Assembly (NCBI GenBank): GCA_026709985.1
Contig: JAPORY010000053.1
Location: forward strand, 1 to 32,445
Length of the DNA stretch: 32,445 nucleotides
Reading direction: 5' to 3'
Source of the DNA: Aestuariivita sp.
GTDB taxonomy: Bacteria; Pseudomonadota; Alphaproteobacteria; Rhodobacterales; Rhodobacteraceae
In this document: positions 18,032 through 26,010 of the stretch, one piece after another
Layout of the letters: each line of letters begins with the position of its first letter
How positions within the stretch are numbered: position 1 is the first letter of the stretch
Notes under the pieces: generated by a model
Seen by the model: only the letters and a program-made list of their open reading frames with translations
Told to the model about the DNA's origin: nothing
Databases searched by the model: none
Position numbers and translations under genes: made by a program

Positions 18032-19083
18032 CGCTATCGGACTTGCTATCCCAACGCATCTTGAGTGACGGTCCTCTATCAATTGCGGACTACATGGCAG
18101 AATGCCTCTCCAATCCGCAATACGGCTACTATGCCACGCAAGAGCCTTTTGGTGTATCCGGCGACTTTATCACCGCGCCCGAAATCAGCCAAATGTTCGG
18201 CGAACTTCTGGGACTGTGCTTGGCACAATGCTGGATTGATCAGGGCAAACCCAAATCTATTACGCTAGCCGAAGCCGGTCCGGGACGAGGCACATTGATG
18301 GCCGATGCCCTTCGTGCCACCCAAATTATCCCCGAATTTCATACCGCATTGAAACTTTTTCTGATTGAGACCTCCGAGAGGTTGCGGAATATCCAAGCCC
18401 AAACACTGCGCGACTACACGCCGCAATGGATCTCAGCCACTGACGAATTACCGCAACAACCGCTTTTCTTCCTTGCCAATGAGTTTTTCGACGCTTTGCC
18501 AATCCGTCAATTTCAGCGACAGGCTGATTACTGGCGAGAAAGACGCGTAAATTTTGCCGAGAATCAGTTTTTCTTTGAACCTGACGTCCCGACCGTCCAG
18601 CCACTCCTTGACCACCGTATCAATGCTACCGTCGATGGTGATATCGTCGAAGTTTGCCCGGCGGCCCTGCCGGTGATCCACAACGTCAGCGGCCGTATTG
18701 CGCAATATGGTGGTGCTGCATTAATTGTCGACTATGGGAATTGGAGATCTTTAGGTGATACCCTGCAGGCAGTACAGAATCATAAAATGGTGCCGCCATT
18801 ATCAACTCCGGGACGAGTTGACTTGACTGCTCATGTCGACTTTGGGGCCTTGGTACGGGCGGCAGTTTGCCAGCACAGCAAGCTCGTCCCCCAAGGACTT
18901 TTTTTGCAGCGACTTGGTATTGTTGATCGTGCTCGCAAACTAACCCAAAGTGCGACAATCGCACAAGCGACAGAGGTAAAACAAGCACTGCACCGACTAA
19001 CTCATCACGATCAGCTTGGTACACACTTCAAGGTCCTAGGGCTATTTCCCCACGGCGAAGCTTCTCCACTGGGATTGGACTGA
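18028..19083 (+). CDS. MidA/NDUFAF7-family SAM-dependent methyltransferase
   Basis: Protein of 351 residues of the DUF185 (MidA) family, whose eukaryotic member NDUFAF7 methylates an arginine of a complex I subunit. Family features are the N-terminal DGPLSIADYMAECLSNPQYG, the GDFITAPEISQMFGELLG block, the SAM-binding EAGPGRGTLMADALR, and FLANEFFDALPIRQF. ATG 18028 is chosen over an upstream in-frame start at 17971 because it aligns with the family start and overlaps the lgt stop. Its own stop (19081-19083) overlaps pgeF by one base. The bacterial substrate is not established. Confidence 0.9.
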   Translation: MTLSDLLSQRILSDGPLSIADYMAECLSNPQYGYYATQEPFGVSGDFITAPEISQMFGELLGLCLAQCWIDQGKPKSITLAEAGPGRGTLMADALRATQIIPEFHTALKLFLIETSERLRNIQAQTLRDYTPQWISATDELPQQPLFFLANEFFDALPIRQFQRQADYWRERRVNFAENQFFFEPDVPTVQPLLDHRINATVDGDIVEVCPAALPVIHNVSGRIAQYGGAALIVDYGNWRSLGDTLQAVQNHKMVPPLSTPGRVDLTAHVDFGALVRAAVCQHSKLVPQGLFLQRLGIVDRARKLTQSATIAQATEVKQALHRLTHHDQLGTHFKVLGLFPHGEASPLGLD

Positions 19084-19838
19084 TGCAGGCCGAGCTTCTT
19101 TCCTCTGACTGCCTCGGCGCTGCGCGTCACGGTTTTTTCACTCGAAAGGGCGGGTGCTCGAAGGGTATCTACGCCGAATTAAATTGTGGTAGAGGCTCGG
19201 CTGATAACCCTGACTGTGTTCGTCGCAATCGTAAAGGCGTTGCTAAAATTTTGCAAATCAAAACCGCCAACTTGATTGGATTAACACAAATCCACTCGTC
19301 AAGGGCGGTTATCGTGAACGACGCTGCAAGTGGTGATCAAGAAGCGGACGCATTGGTCACGAACCAAGTCGGTTTTGGTCTCAGCGTCCTGACCGCCGAT
19401 TGTCTGCCCGTCCTCTTTCATGACGCACAAGAAAGCGTCATCGGTGCCGCTCATGCCGGTTGGCGAGGCGCTCTAAGCGGAATCTTGGAAGCTACGCTGA
19501 CCGCTATGGAAGAACTTCACGCCAAAAGAGCGAGAATAGCGGTAGCCATTGGCCCGGCGATCAGCCAGCCAGCCTATGAGGTCGGGCCTGAGTTCTACGA
19601 AAACTTTCTCAATACCGATATCAACAGTGAGCACTTTTTTTATAAGGGCGAAAATGGTCGATATCTCTTTAACCTACCAGCCTATGCTCAAATGCGGTTG
19701 CAACGAGCCGGTGTGGGACAAGTCGAAAACCTCGGACAGTGCACTTATTGCGACAAAGATAGATTTTTCTCCTATCGTCGCAGCCAGCACGATGGTCATT
19801 CGGACTACGGGCGTCAAATCTCCGTGATTCGGCTCTAA
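19083..19838 (+). CDS. pgeF: Peptidoglycan editing factor PgeF (YfiH/laccase domain)
   Basis: Protein of 251 residues of the multicopper-oxidase-like YfiH family. Active-site metal residues are visible as His71 (QIHSSRAV), Cys107 (TADCLPVL) and His124 (AAHAGWRG). The downstream GPAISQPAYEVG and a C-terminal CTYCD segment followed by FFSYRR are diagnostic. In E. coli PgeF removes wrongly inserted L-serine from peptidoglycan precursors, and related members act on purine nucleosides. It is the last gene of the lgt-midA-pgeF operon, whose order is conserved in alphaproteobacteria. Confidence 0.93.
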   Translation: MQAELLSSDCLGAARHGFFTRKGGCSKGIYAELNCGRGSADNPDCVRRNRKGVAKILQIKTANLIGLTQIHSSRAVIVNDAASGDQEADALVTNQVGFGLSVLTADCLPVLFHDAQESVIGAAHAGWRGALSGILEATLTAMEELHAKRARIAVAIGPAISQPAYEVGPEFYENFLNTDINSEHFFYKGENGRYLFNLPAYAQMRLQRAGVGQVENLGQCTYCDKDRFFSYRRSQHDGHSDYGRQISVIRL

Positions 19839-20020
19839 AATTAATGCCAAATCGCTCGCTTGTCGGATCAAAGTTCGGTCTCACTGCCATTTCGGTTGAC
19901 ACTGTCACAACGCCTTTGCAAAGAATAGCCGCTCTGTTCACCTCATGAGGTTGCGATGTCCATTGTCTATTTGCCGAAGATGAAAAGCGTCCTGTTGAAT
20001 TCAGCGGAGACTTGTCCGTG

Positions 20021-20971
20021 ATGTCAGGCCATCGAACAACCAAGGTACTCATCATTGGATCAGGGCCTGCTGGCTACTCCGCTGGCGTTTATGCTAGCCG
20101 CGCAATGTTGCAACCCATTTTGCTGCAAGGAATCGAACCAGGTGGCCAATTGACCACCACAACAGAGGTGGAAAACTGGCCAGGCGATACGTCTGTGCAA
20201 GGGCCTGACCTGATGGTTCGTATGGAGTCGCACGCGCGTGCAATGGGATGCGAGATCATACAGGATCAGGTAACACGCCTTGAGTTAGGTAATCGGCCGT
20301 TTGTCGCCCACGGTGACAGTGGAACCCTGTATACAGCCCCAGCAATCATCCTCGCAACGGGTGCTCGGGCGAAATGGCTTGGCCTCGAGTCGGAGGAAAA
20401 GTTCAAAGGTTTTGGCGTATCGGCCTGCGCCACTTGCGATGGGTTCTTTTTCCGCGATCAAGAGATCGTCGTCATTGGCGGTGGTAATACCGCCGTCGAG
20501 GAAGCGTTGTTCTTGACGAATTTCGCGTCTAAAGTCACCTTGGTTCATCGTCGCGACAGCCTACGAGCCGAAAAAGTCCTACAAGAGCGATTGTTCGCCC
20601 ATCCCAAAATCGAGTGCCTTTGGTTTCACACGCTCGAACAAGTTTTGGGCTCCGATAACCCTCGCGGAGTCGAGGCGGTTGCGCTACGAAATATCGAAAC
20701 CGGTGAGATGAGCCAACGCCCAGCTAAAGGCGTATTTATTGCAATTGGACATTCCCCAGCAAATGAACTTGTGATTGACTCGCTGGAAACCCATCTCGGT
20801 GGCTATGTGGTGACCAAACCCGATAGCACCGAAACCTCGATACCGGGTGTGTTTGCGGCGGGTGACTTAACGGACCATCGGTATCGCCAAGCCGTCACCA
20901 GTGCCGGAATGGGATGTATGGCCGCCCTTGAAGCCGAGCGCTTCTTGGCGGAGGGCAACTTTTCTCAATAG
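20021..20971 (+). CDS. trxB: Thioredoxin reductase
   Basis: Flavoenzyme of 316 residues that reduces thioredoxin with NADPH. FAD-binding GSGPAG is at 13-18, the redox-active CATC at 136-139 and the NADPH-binding GGGNTA at 154-159. The C-terminal FAD motif GVFAAGDL followed by RQAVTSAGMGCMAA is present. Several in-frame starts exist (TTG 20012, GTG 20018, ATG 20021). ATG 20021 is chosen because it gives the normal N-terminus. It lies on the same strand as pgeF after a 182-base gap and probably has its own promoter. Confidence 0.95.
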   Translation: MSGHRTTKVLIIGSGPAGYSAGVYASRAMLQPILLQGIEPGGQLTTTTEVENWPGDTSVQGPDLMVRMESHARAMGCEIIQDQVTRLELGNRPFVAHGDSGTLYTAPAIILATGARAKWLGLESEEKFKGFGVSACATCDGFFFRDQEIVVIGGGNTAVEEALFLTNFASKVTLVHRRDSLRAEKVLQERLFAHPKIECLWFHTLEQVLGSDNPRGVEAVALRNIETGEMSQRPAKGVFIAIGHSPANELVIDSLETHLGGYVVTKPDSTETSIPGVFAAGDLTDHRYRQAVTSAGMGCMAALEAERFLAEGNFSQ

Positions 20972-21230
20972 AATTTGGAACGGGTCATTTTAGGGAATTA
21001 CATACCACCGATTCAACAGCGAAGTGCTCCTCCGAGCCTTTCTCATCGGACCTCAGTGTCTTGCTGATGGGGTGAGGATAAGCTGGATGGTAGAAGACGG
21101 TTTGCCCTGTTGTCAGAGGTTAACATCGGTCAGCGTCTCATAGAGAGAGTCTAGCATCAGCCTCCGGCGAAGCGCAAGTGAGGGTGGATGATGGGCTCTT
21201 CCGGTGGAGTGAACAGCGCAGGTCGCGGCC
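20972..21230. other. Spacer after trxB
   Basis: About 260 bases between trxB and the IS30 relic. Nothing recognisable is seen. The end of the former IS30 element should lie here, but I cannot point to its terminal repeat. Confidence 0.4.
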
Positions 21231-21440
21231 TCAAGCGCCGGCCGCGATCATCACCTCCTTCCGCGTGCGATGCCCCAAGACCTTGCGTGGTCGCGCGTTC
21301 AACGCCTCCGGCACGCGCCGCACGTTGACCGCCGTCACCGCCCGGAAATCAGTGCCGATCGGAAAGTACCCACGGATCAAACCATTCGTATGTTCGGTCC
21401 GACTGCGCTCCCAAGACGCATCGGGACGAGCAAAGAAGAA
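21231..21440 (-). mobile_element. IS30-family transposase relic (C-terminal part)
   Basis: On the minus strand this stretch reads FFARPDASWERSRTEHTNGL then IRGYFPIGTDF and ALNARPRKVLGHRT, ending at TGA 21231-21233. This is the C-terminal catalytic region of IS30 transposases (family pattern HPY-SWERG-NENTNGLIRQYFPKGTDF, then LN-RPRK-LG-RTP-E). The segment upstream that carries the first two catalytic acids is missing. The reading frame runs out into a different insertion-sequence relic at about 21440-21450. Confidence 0.8.
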
Positions 21441-21443
21441 CGA

Positions 21444-21840
21444 TGCCGTCCGGCCCTTGAGTCGGCGATCAATATGCTGGAGCACCATGGTCTGCAACGG
21501 GTCCTATCCTACGGCGCTGATGGTTTTTCGCGAATGGTTGGCATCTTGATTATTGCGGCTAACCTCGTGCGTTTCGGACGCATCCTTCGCGACTACGAGC
21601 TAGAGCGAGAACGCCGGGACCAGCGTCGCGCCGCTTAGTCGCTTTTTCACCACTCCCGATGCCCACCGACCGGCGGACTCCGTCCGCCCTGTCGCTGCCG
21701 CGCCGATTTTGCGCTGTTCATGCCAACGTGAGCCGATTTGCGGGCGATCTTTTTTCTTTTTTGGCTCACGTTATCGCTTTTAGAAACTAATCCGGCGCGG
21801 CCTCTTGGTACCAGCGAAAATATGGGTTTTTTACGGACAC
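21444..21840 (+). mobile_element. ISNCY-type transposase relic (C-terminal part) and probable right end
   Basis: From about 21444 the plus strand reads ALESAINMLEHHGLQRVLSY with GADGFSRMVGILIIAANLVR next, ending at a stop at 21636-21638. It matches the C-terminal end of ISNCY-type transposases (pattern VESAINALE-HGLDR-PDHG-DGFKRYVAL-V-ARN). Everything N-terminal is gone, replaced by the back-to-back IS30 tail. After the stop an inverted repeat lies at 21725-21772. The sequence GGGTTTTTTACGGACAC at 21824-21840 may be the element's right end, only 4 bases from the stop of the adjacent protease frame. Confidence 0.65.
21725..21772. repeat. Perfect 10-bp inverted repeat with 28-base loop
   Basis: AACGTGAGCC at 21725-21734 and GGCTCACGTT at 21763-21772 are exact reverse complements. 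The loop is T-rich at its 3' half. It lies within the ISNCY relic, downstream of its transposase stop. It may be a terminator or internal structure of that element. Confidence 0.6.
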
Positions 21841-21843
21841 TAA

Positions 21844-22212
21844 TTACGCATCGCTAAGGTCAACACGACTTTCTTCAGGCAGAAGAATTTTGTCTTTTGA
21901 CATGACCAAAACACGTTCTGAACGGCGGAGAAGATCTAAACCTACAAGACATGGCGCATTTGCACCCGTTAAGGGAAATTGGCAAATACCGGTCACTTTT
22001 TTAGATTCAATCTCTATTTAAGATTCAAACAAAGCAACATTTATTGTTTGTCCATCCGCAACCATACTATTACTGACTTTTAGCGTTTGTCCCAACCAGC
22101 CTAAGGCATGTGCAAGCTGTAAGCTAATTTGAACAAACCCATCAAAACCCGTATCAATGATTGTTGGTATAAGATAACCCCCGTTCTGATTCCGAACCGG
22201 AATTCGTATCAT
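21844..22212 (-). pseudogene. Clan AA aspartic protease interrupted by an in-frame TAA
   Basis: Starting at ATG 22212 the frame reads MIRIPVRNQNGGYLIPTIID and continues TGFDGFVQISLQLAHALGW. The IIDTGFDGF segment is the active-site motif of small single-lobe aspartic proteases. TAA at 22018-22020 stops the frame, yet it continues without another stop to TAA 21844-21846, with the expected second motif APCLVGLDLLRRSERVLVM. Reading through gives about 122 residues, the normal family size, so the TAA looks like a recent nonsense mutation. It follows the small gene at 22223-22507 by 10 bases, copying the layout at 14647-15371 with a different protease subfamily. Confidence 0.7.
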
Positions 22213-22222
22213 CAAACAAGCT

Positions 22223-22507
22223 CTATGTTGCTGGTAAAATCCCTTCCACATTCATTTCTCCTGTATAACTCACATGGAAGGTCGCAGAAGAACCTATGCG
22301 CTTTAAATAAAACTGACCATCTGGATTTGTTTTTTCTGCAAGAGAAAGGGCATCTTCTGGGTATTGACCCACATAACCATCTTGGGTTGTGACATCAATT
22401 GCCAAAAATTGATTGGCATGGTCGTTTTCGTATTTTTCTTGAAGTGTCTCTGCATAAATCTTTTCACCAATTTCAGCAATCTGATCCATTGTAAGAATCT
22501 CAGTCAC
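22223..22507 (-). CDS. Small protein partnered with an aspartic protease (second module)
   Basis: Hypothetical protein of 94 residues. The N-terminal MDQIAEIGEKIYAETLQEKY helix is followed by the FLAIDVTTQDGYVGQYPEDA strand region and FYLKRIGSS. This pattern (E--G--IY----YE--H-GQ-LAID---G-Y-G---EAL--A--K-PD--FY--RIG) occurs in many bacteria directly upstream of clan AA proteases. GTG 22507 is chosen because GGAGGA lies 6 bases upstream and no upstream start fits. Its partner protease follows but carries a nonsense codon. Function is unknown. Composition is AT-rich relative to core genes, pointing to acquisition. Confidence 0.7.
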   Translation of the reverse strand: MTEILTMDQIAEIGEKIYAETLQEKYENDHANQFLAIDVTTQDGYVGQYPEDALSLAEKTNPDGQFYLKRIGSSATFHVSYTGEMNVEGILPAT

Positions 22508-22633
22508 GACAAATCCTCCAATTAAACGACAAATAAAAGATAAGCATACACGAAATGCAAGCGACTACGCTTATTCATCAACCACCACATCTAGTACATC
22601 ACACCGTTTTATATCCCGCACACTTCCCACGTT

Positions 22634-22885
22634 TTATCTGATAATGTGATTGACACAGCTATTACAGCCGATTGAATCGCGAGTTTCCCGTCCTTCTATA
22701 TGTGCGGTCTCTAAGCACTCAAGAAAGGATTTTTCTAGAATGACAGATTTTCTATATCCTGTCGACGTAAAAACATTAAGCCGTAGTGTCTTCATTTTCC
22801 GTCCAATATTGGGTTAAACAAAATCTGCAGCAAGTCTCTCAATAAAATCAGGCGTATCGGTTAAATAGAGAAAAAAGTGAGACAA
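22634..22885 (-). pseudogene. Possible decayed small gene with in-frame TAA
   Basis: From TTG 22885 a frame reads SHFFLYLTDTPDFIERLAAD then stops at TAA 22814-22816. The same frame continues with ATG 22795 (MKTLRLNVFTSTGYRKSVIL) and ends at 22634 after a Cys-x-x-Cys (CNSC). GGACGG before ATG 22795 could be a ribosome binding site, so 22634-22795 alone might be a 53-residue gene. Composition looks protein-like but no family is recognised. Confidence 0.3.
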
Positions 22886-23373
22886 CTCCCCTTAGGTAAT
22901 TATTTTCGGACTAAAACTTTTTCTGGATGACAAAGCCGTAAGTGGGACTGTAGAGCGGCGCCAAGTCTCAAACAAATTAACCATACCGTTATGAACGTCC
23001 TTGAAGTCGTATTTCGCAGATTTTTCAGAAAGCACCACAAGTGGGGTTCGAGTTTCTTTCCGTCTGTCGTCGCGCCTGAATATGCTCACCTCTGCCCCCT
23101 CGAATATCTGTTGCGCAAGAAAGTGCCTGCGGCTACTGCAAAAATCGCGCAGAAGGCTTGTTGCTCATGGGTGTTACGTTTATACAAATATCAATAAAAG
23201 TCTACCGCAACAGAACCCACTATTCTAATTGGGGTGAGACACTCACTACTCTGTGCAAGATCTGAAAATACCGCCGCTTGCTATCGGGCGACGGTGCCAA
23301 GAACCGATTTCTTTCGGCCCGCATGACCAAGCCACAGACCACTCCTCAAAATTCATCTTATAGTGACGGGTAA
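22886..23373. other. Spacer before the ion channel gene
   Basis: About 490 bases with overlapping short frames on both strands (60-75 codons) that show no recognisable motif. No repeat, hairpin or promoter stands out. The channel gene promoter is probably here. Confidence 0.45.
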
Positions 23374-24147
23374 ATGATAGTTAGAGAAAAACTTGCCGAC
23401 TGGATCGAGAAGCCGCTCGTCAGTAATTTTGTTTTTGTCGTCATTATCGTCAATGCCATCACGCTTGGCATGGAAACCTCTGACACCATGATGCAGGTGG
23501 CAGGAAGTTTTATTCTCGCCATTGATCGAATCTGTCTGTCGATTTTTGTCATTGAGATTCTTCTCAAACTTGTTGCCTTCGGGGGTAGCTTCTTTCGCAG
23601 TGGGTGGAACATTTTTGACTTCATTATTGTCGGTATCGCTCTGGTGCCGTCGGGACAGGGACTCTCGGTATTGCGGGCGATGCGGATACTGCGGGTGCTG
23701 CGGGTACTTTCGGTCGCCCCACGACTACGACGTGTCGTTGAGGGCTTTGTAATTGCGCTGCCGGGAATGGGGTCGGTTTTTCTGCTGATGGCAATTATTT
23801 TCTACATCGGCTCGGTCATGGCGACTAAATTGTTTGGAAGCGTATTCCCAGATTGGTTCGGCACGCTGGGTCTAAGCGCTTATTCGCTGTTTCAAATTAT
23901 GACCCTAGAAAGCTGGTCTATGGGGATCGTTAGGCCGGTGATGGACGTTTATCCGTACGCATGGATGTTTTTTGTGCCCTTCATCATGGTGACGACATTT
24001 GCTGTCGTAAACTTGCTGGTCGGCCTTATCGTCAACTCTATGCAAGATGCGCACGCAGAGGAAAGCGACGCCGCTACTGACAGCTACCGCGATCAAGTAC
24101 TTCGCAGACTTGACGCCATCGAACAAAAAATTGATTCGCAAAATTAA
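23374..24147 (+). CDS. Bacterial voltage-gated sodium channel (NaChBac/NavAb type)
   Basis: Six-helix ion transport protein of 257 residues, the size of single-domain BacNav channels that assemble as homotetramers. S1 to S3 occupy about 17-95. S4 carries regularly spaced arginines at 101, 104, 107 and 110, forming the voltage sensor. The pore loop has the filter TLESWS at 177-182, identical to that of NavAb and diagnostic of sodium selectivity. S6 ends in VVNLLVGLIVNSMQ, followed by a short C-terminal coiled coil (RDQVLRRLDAIEQKI) typical of tetramerisation. In alkaliphilic and marine bacteria such channels support sodium homeostasis, pH control and motility. No sodium pump or motility gene is adjacent. 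Confidence 0.9.
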   Translation: MIVREKLADWIEKPLVSNFVFVVIIVNAITLGMETSDTMMQVAGSFILAIDRICLSIFVIEILLKLVAFGGSFFRSGWNIFDFIIVGIALVPSGQGLSVLRAMRILRVLRVLSVAPRLRRVVEGFVIALPGMGSVFLLMAIIFYIGSVMATKLFGSVFPDWFGTLGLSAYSLFQIMTLESWSMGIVRPVMDVYPYAWMFFVPFIMVTTFAVVNLLVGLIVNSMQDAHAEESDAATDSYRDQVLRRLDAIEQKIDSQN

Positions 24148-24276
24148 AAAAATTGTCTATAACTCGCAATCAGAAGCAGGCCTTGAGGCAGGAACGATGA
24201 GCAGCGGACCATCTCTCAAGTTCGTCATGAGACGAAGTGCGACTCCCGTGTCCCGTTATTGTTGGCGGTTCGTCCC

Positions 24277-24777
24277 GTGATTCGCCGATCCTTTACCCTT
24301 CTGTTGTTCGCTACAGCACTCTTCGGGCTGTCAAACTGCGGACTACGGTCAAGGGAGTATTCGGGACCAGAAGTCACTTCCATTCACGTCAATAAACGGT
24401 CTCGCAAAATGTTCCTCTTTCATCGTCGGCGTGTTCTCAAGGAATATGATATTGCGCTTGGGTTTTCGCCAGTCGGAGCAAAGCGAGTTGAGGGTGATGG
24501 CAAGACGCCGGAGGGGACGTACTATATTGACCGTCACAATCCCAACAGCAAATTTCATAAGTCGCTCGGTATTTCGTATCCGAACGAAAAAGACGTTAAA
24601 CGGGCAAGAGCTCTCGGCAAAGGCGCTGGCGGTGATATTTTCATCCACGGGCAACCAAACACCTACGATGTTACCGCCGATGACTGGACATGGGGGTGCA
24701 TTGCGGTCGAAAATCACGAAATGGATGAAATCTACTGGATGGTTCGAAAGGGAACGCCCATCACAATTCGCGCGTAG
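24277..24777 (+). CDS. L,D-transpeptidase family protein (YkuD domain)
   Basis: Exported protein of 166 residues with an N-terminal hydrophobic segment (about 5-18) ending in LSNC. This may be a non-canonical lipobox or a signal peptide. The YkuD domain follows, with GDGKTPEGTYYI, the HG pair at 124-125 and the catalytic WGC with Cys141. Such enzymes make or remodel 3-3 peptidoglycan cross-links or attach lipoproteins to the wall. GTG 24277 is taken as start because it sits directly before the RR-hydrophobic signal region. TTG 24259 is also possible. The 3' end overlaps the convergent CAP-domain gene by 17 bases. Confidence 0.82.
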   Translation: MIRRSFTLLLFATALFGLSNCGLRSREYSGPEVTSIHVNKRSRKMFLFHRRRVLKEYDIALGFSPVGAKRVEGDGKTPEGTYYIDRHNPNSKFHKSLGISYPNEKDVKRARALGKGAGGDIFIHGQPNTYDVTADDWTWGCIAVENHEMDEIYWMVRKGTPITIRA

Positions 24778-25333
24778 TATTCTGGTCAAATCCCATGACC
24801 AATGTCCACCAAATTTTGCCGCTCGCTTCTTGATGCCAAGCAAAGCCTAATTCCGTTGCCATCGGATCAAGAATGACAGATCTCGGCCCGTCTTCCTCAA
24901 TCCAAACTTTTAGCGTTTGCAGTTCGGTCTCATAGGTCTCGGAGATTACTTCACCGATCAGCGTTCCCGCGTAGCTTACTCGTTGAACACGATCTACCGG
25001 CGAGGAACCGTCGGAACCAAAGTGCCACGGCCGGTTTTGCACCGACATGTCTAGCGCGTGAGTTGCTGCTGCTGCTGTAAGTTTGTTGTTTAGCGTGACC
25101 GCTTGGCGCCCAGCGGCGGTACGCAGGGCATTGACGGAGTCAAGCATTCGAAATTGAATCTTGGCGATGTCTTGATCATTAATGCGATAAATTGCTGGCA
25201 GCGGGAGACCGTCTGGGCCCAGTGCTGGCCGCTCAAGCGGTACTTCACATCCAGAAAGGGCGGCGCACACCACCGCGAGGATGACGGTCGAGCGCAATAA
25301 TCGTAACCTATCATTTTGCGAACTCAAGATCAC
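24761..25333 (-). CDS. CAP/SCP-domain lipoprotein
   Basis: Predicted lipoprotein of 190 residues. The signal region RSTVILAVVCAALSGC ends in a canonical lipobox LSGC, so Lgt and LspA should process it. The CAP (SCP/PR1) domain follows, with NALRTAAGRQAVTLNNKL, ATHALDMSVQNRPWHFGSDG and a C-terminal GFAWHQEASGKIWWTLVMG core. The frame is open further upstream to 25489, but GTG 25333 places the signal peptide at the N-terminus. Bacterial CAP proteins are secreted and of uncertain function. It converges with the L,D-transpeptidase gene and the coding ends overlap. Confidence 0.78.
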   Translation of the reverse strand: MILSSQNDRLRLLRSTVILAVVCAALSGCEVPLERPALGPDGLPLPAIYRINDQDIAKIQFRMLDSVNALRTAAGRQAVTLNNKLTAAAATHALDMSVQNRPWHFGSDGSSPVDRVQRVSYAGTLIGEVISETYETELQTLKVWIEEDGPRSVILDPMATELGFAWHQEASGKIWWTLVMGFDQNTTREL

Positions 25334-25519
25334 CTGTCGAGGCGAGTAGCCGAAGCGTTCTCGCTTAAACAAACAAGTCAAATTATACTTGGGCGCAAAC
25401 ATCAAAATCCCTATTATTATGGAAATTATATCGAATAGTAACCTTTTGTTGTGAGCCCGAGTCCCCGCCGCTTGCCAATAGTGGGTCACTTTGAAATTTC
25501 ACGTGCAGGAATGGGCAGA

Positions 25520-25990
25520 CTAGCCACCTTTTCGGCAGGTCGGATAAACCGCCGTCTGTGGATCGTCATGCCATGGGTCGTACCAAAGAAACTGAAAAAC
25601 GCGTCCTTCGCGAATGCCGTAGAGTCGGGTCGTGCTGTTGACACGAAGGGAAATAAGGTCTTCCAAATCCATCATTCTGATTTCCTTCAAGCGCTCTTTG
25701 GCAATTTTTGATAACTTCTGCACCTTGACCGGATGACTGTTGTTGCCGCGGCTTCGATCACCGGAACTGCGGTATATCTCTGCCCACGTCATGGAATCCA
25801 GATTGGCGAGAATTCCGGTTAGTAGATCAATCGAACCCACACCCGCCAATGCGTCAATCCCCCAAAGGCTGTCCCTGTCCCACTATGCTGAACTGCCAGC
25901 ATAGGGTGTGGTCATCGGTTGCGGCTGCCTTATGCGCGTCGGGAATTCTCTTTCGTCTGTTCGGTTCCGCGCTCGTCTACAGGATTTCAT
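25520..25990 (-). pseudogene. Panacea-linked toxin candidate interrupted by an amber codon
   Basis: ATG 25990 lies 20 bases after the antitoxin stop, with AGGAAG 7 bases upstream, the spacing expected for the second gene of an operon. The frame runs 35 codons to TAG 25883-25885. It then continues in phase with WDRDSLWGIDALAGVGSIDL, TWAEIYR, KLSKIAKERL and a C-terminal FQFLWYDPWHD, ending at 25520. The full read-through would be about 156 residues. The downstream part alone (109 residues from TTG 25849, with GGGGGA 8 bases upstream) might still be made. Its pattern (TW-EI, HP--V-KLSK-A--RL, LRV--T-RL-GI, F-FLWYDP-H) matches a family of small proteins found next to Panacea antitoxins. Toxicity and mechanism are inference. 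The gene is either inactivated or re-initiated. Confidence 0.55.
25883..25904. repeat. Perfect 8-bp hairpin inside the toxin gene
   Basis: CTATGCTG (25883-25890) and CAGCATAG (25897-25904) are exact reverse complements around a 6-base loop. The left arm includes the in-frame amber codon on the minus strand. It could be an operator or translational control hairpin, or chance. Confidence 0.5.
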
Positions 25991-26010
25991 GGTGTATCTT
26001 CCTTTTACGC

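Noticed and set aside
22018-22251. Treating the truncated protease as a complete 77-codon gene from 22251
   Set aside because: That start overlaps the upstream gene by 29 bases, and the frame clearly continues past the TAA with the second family motif.
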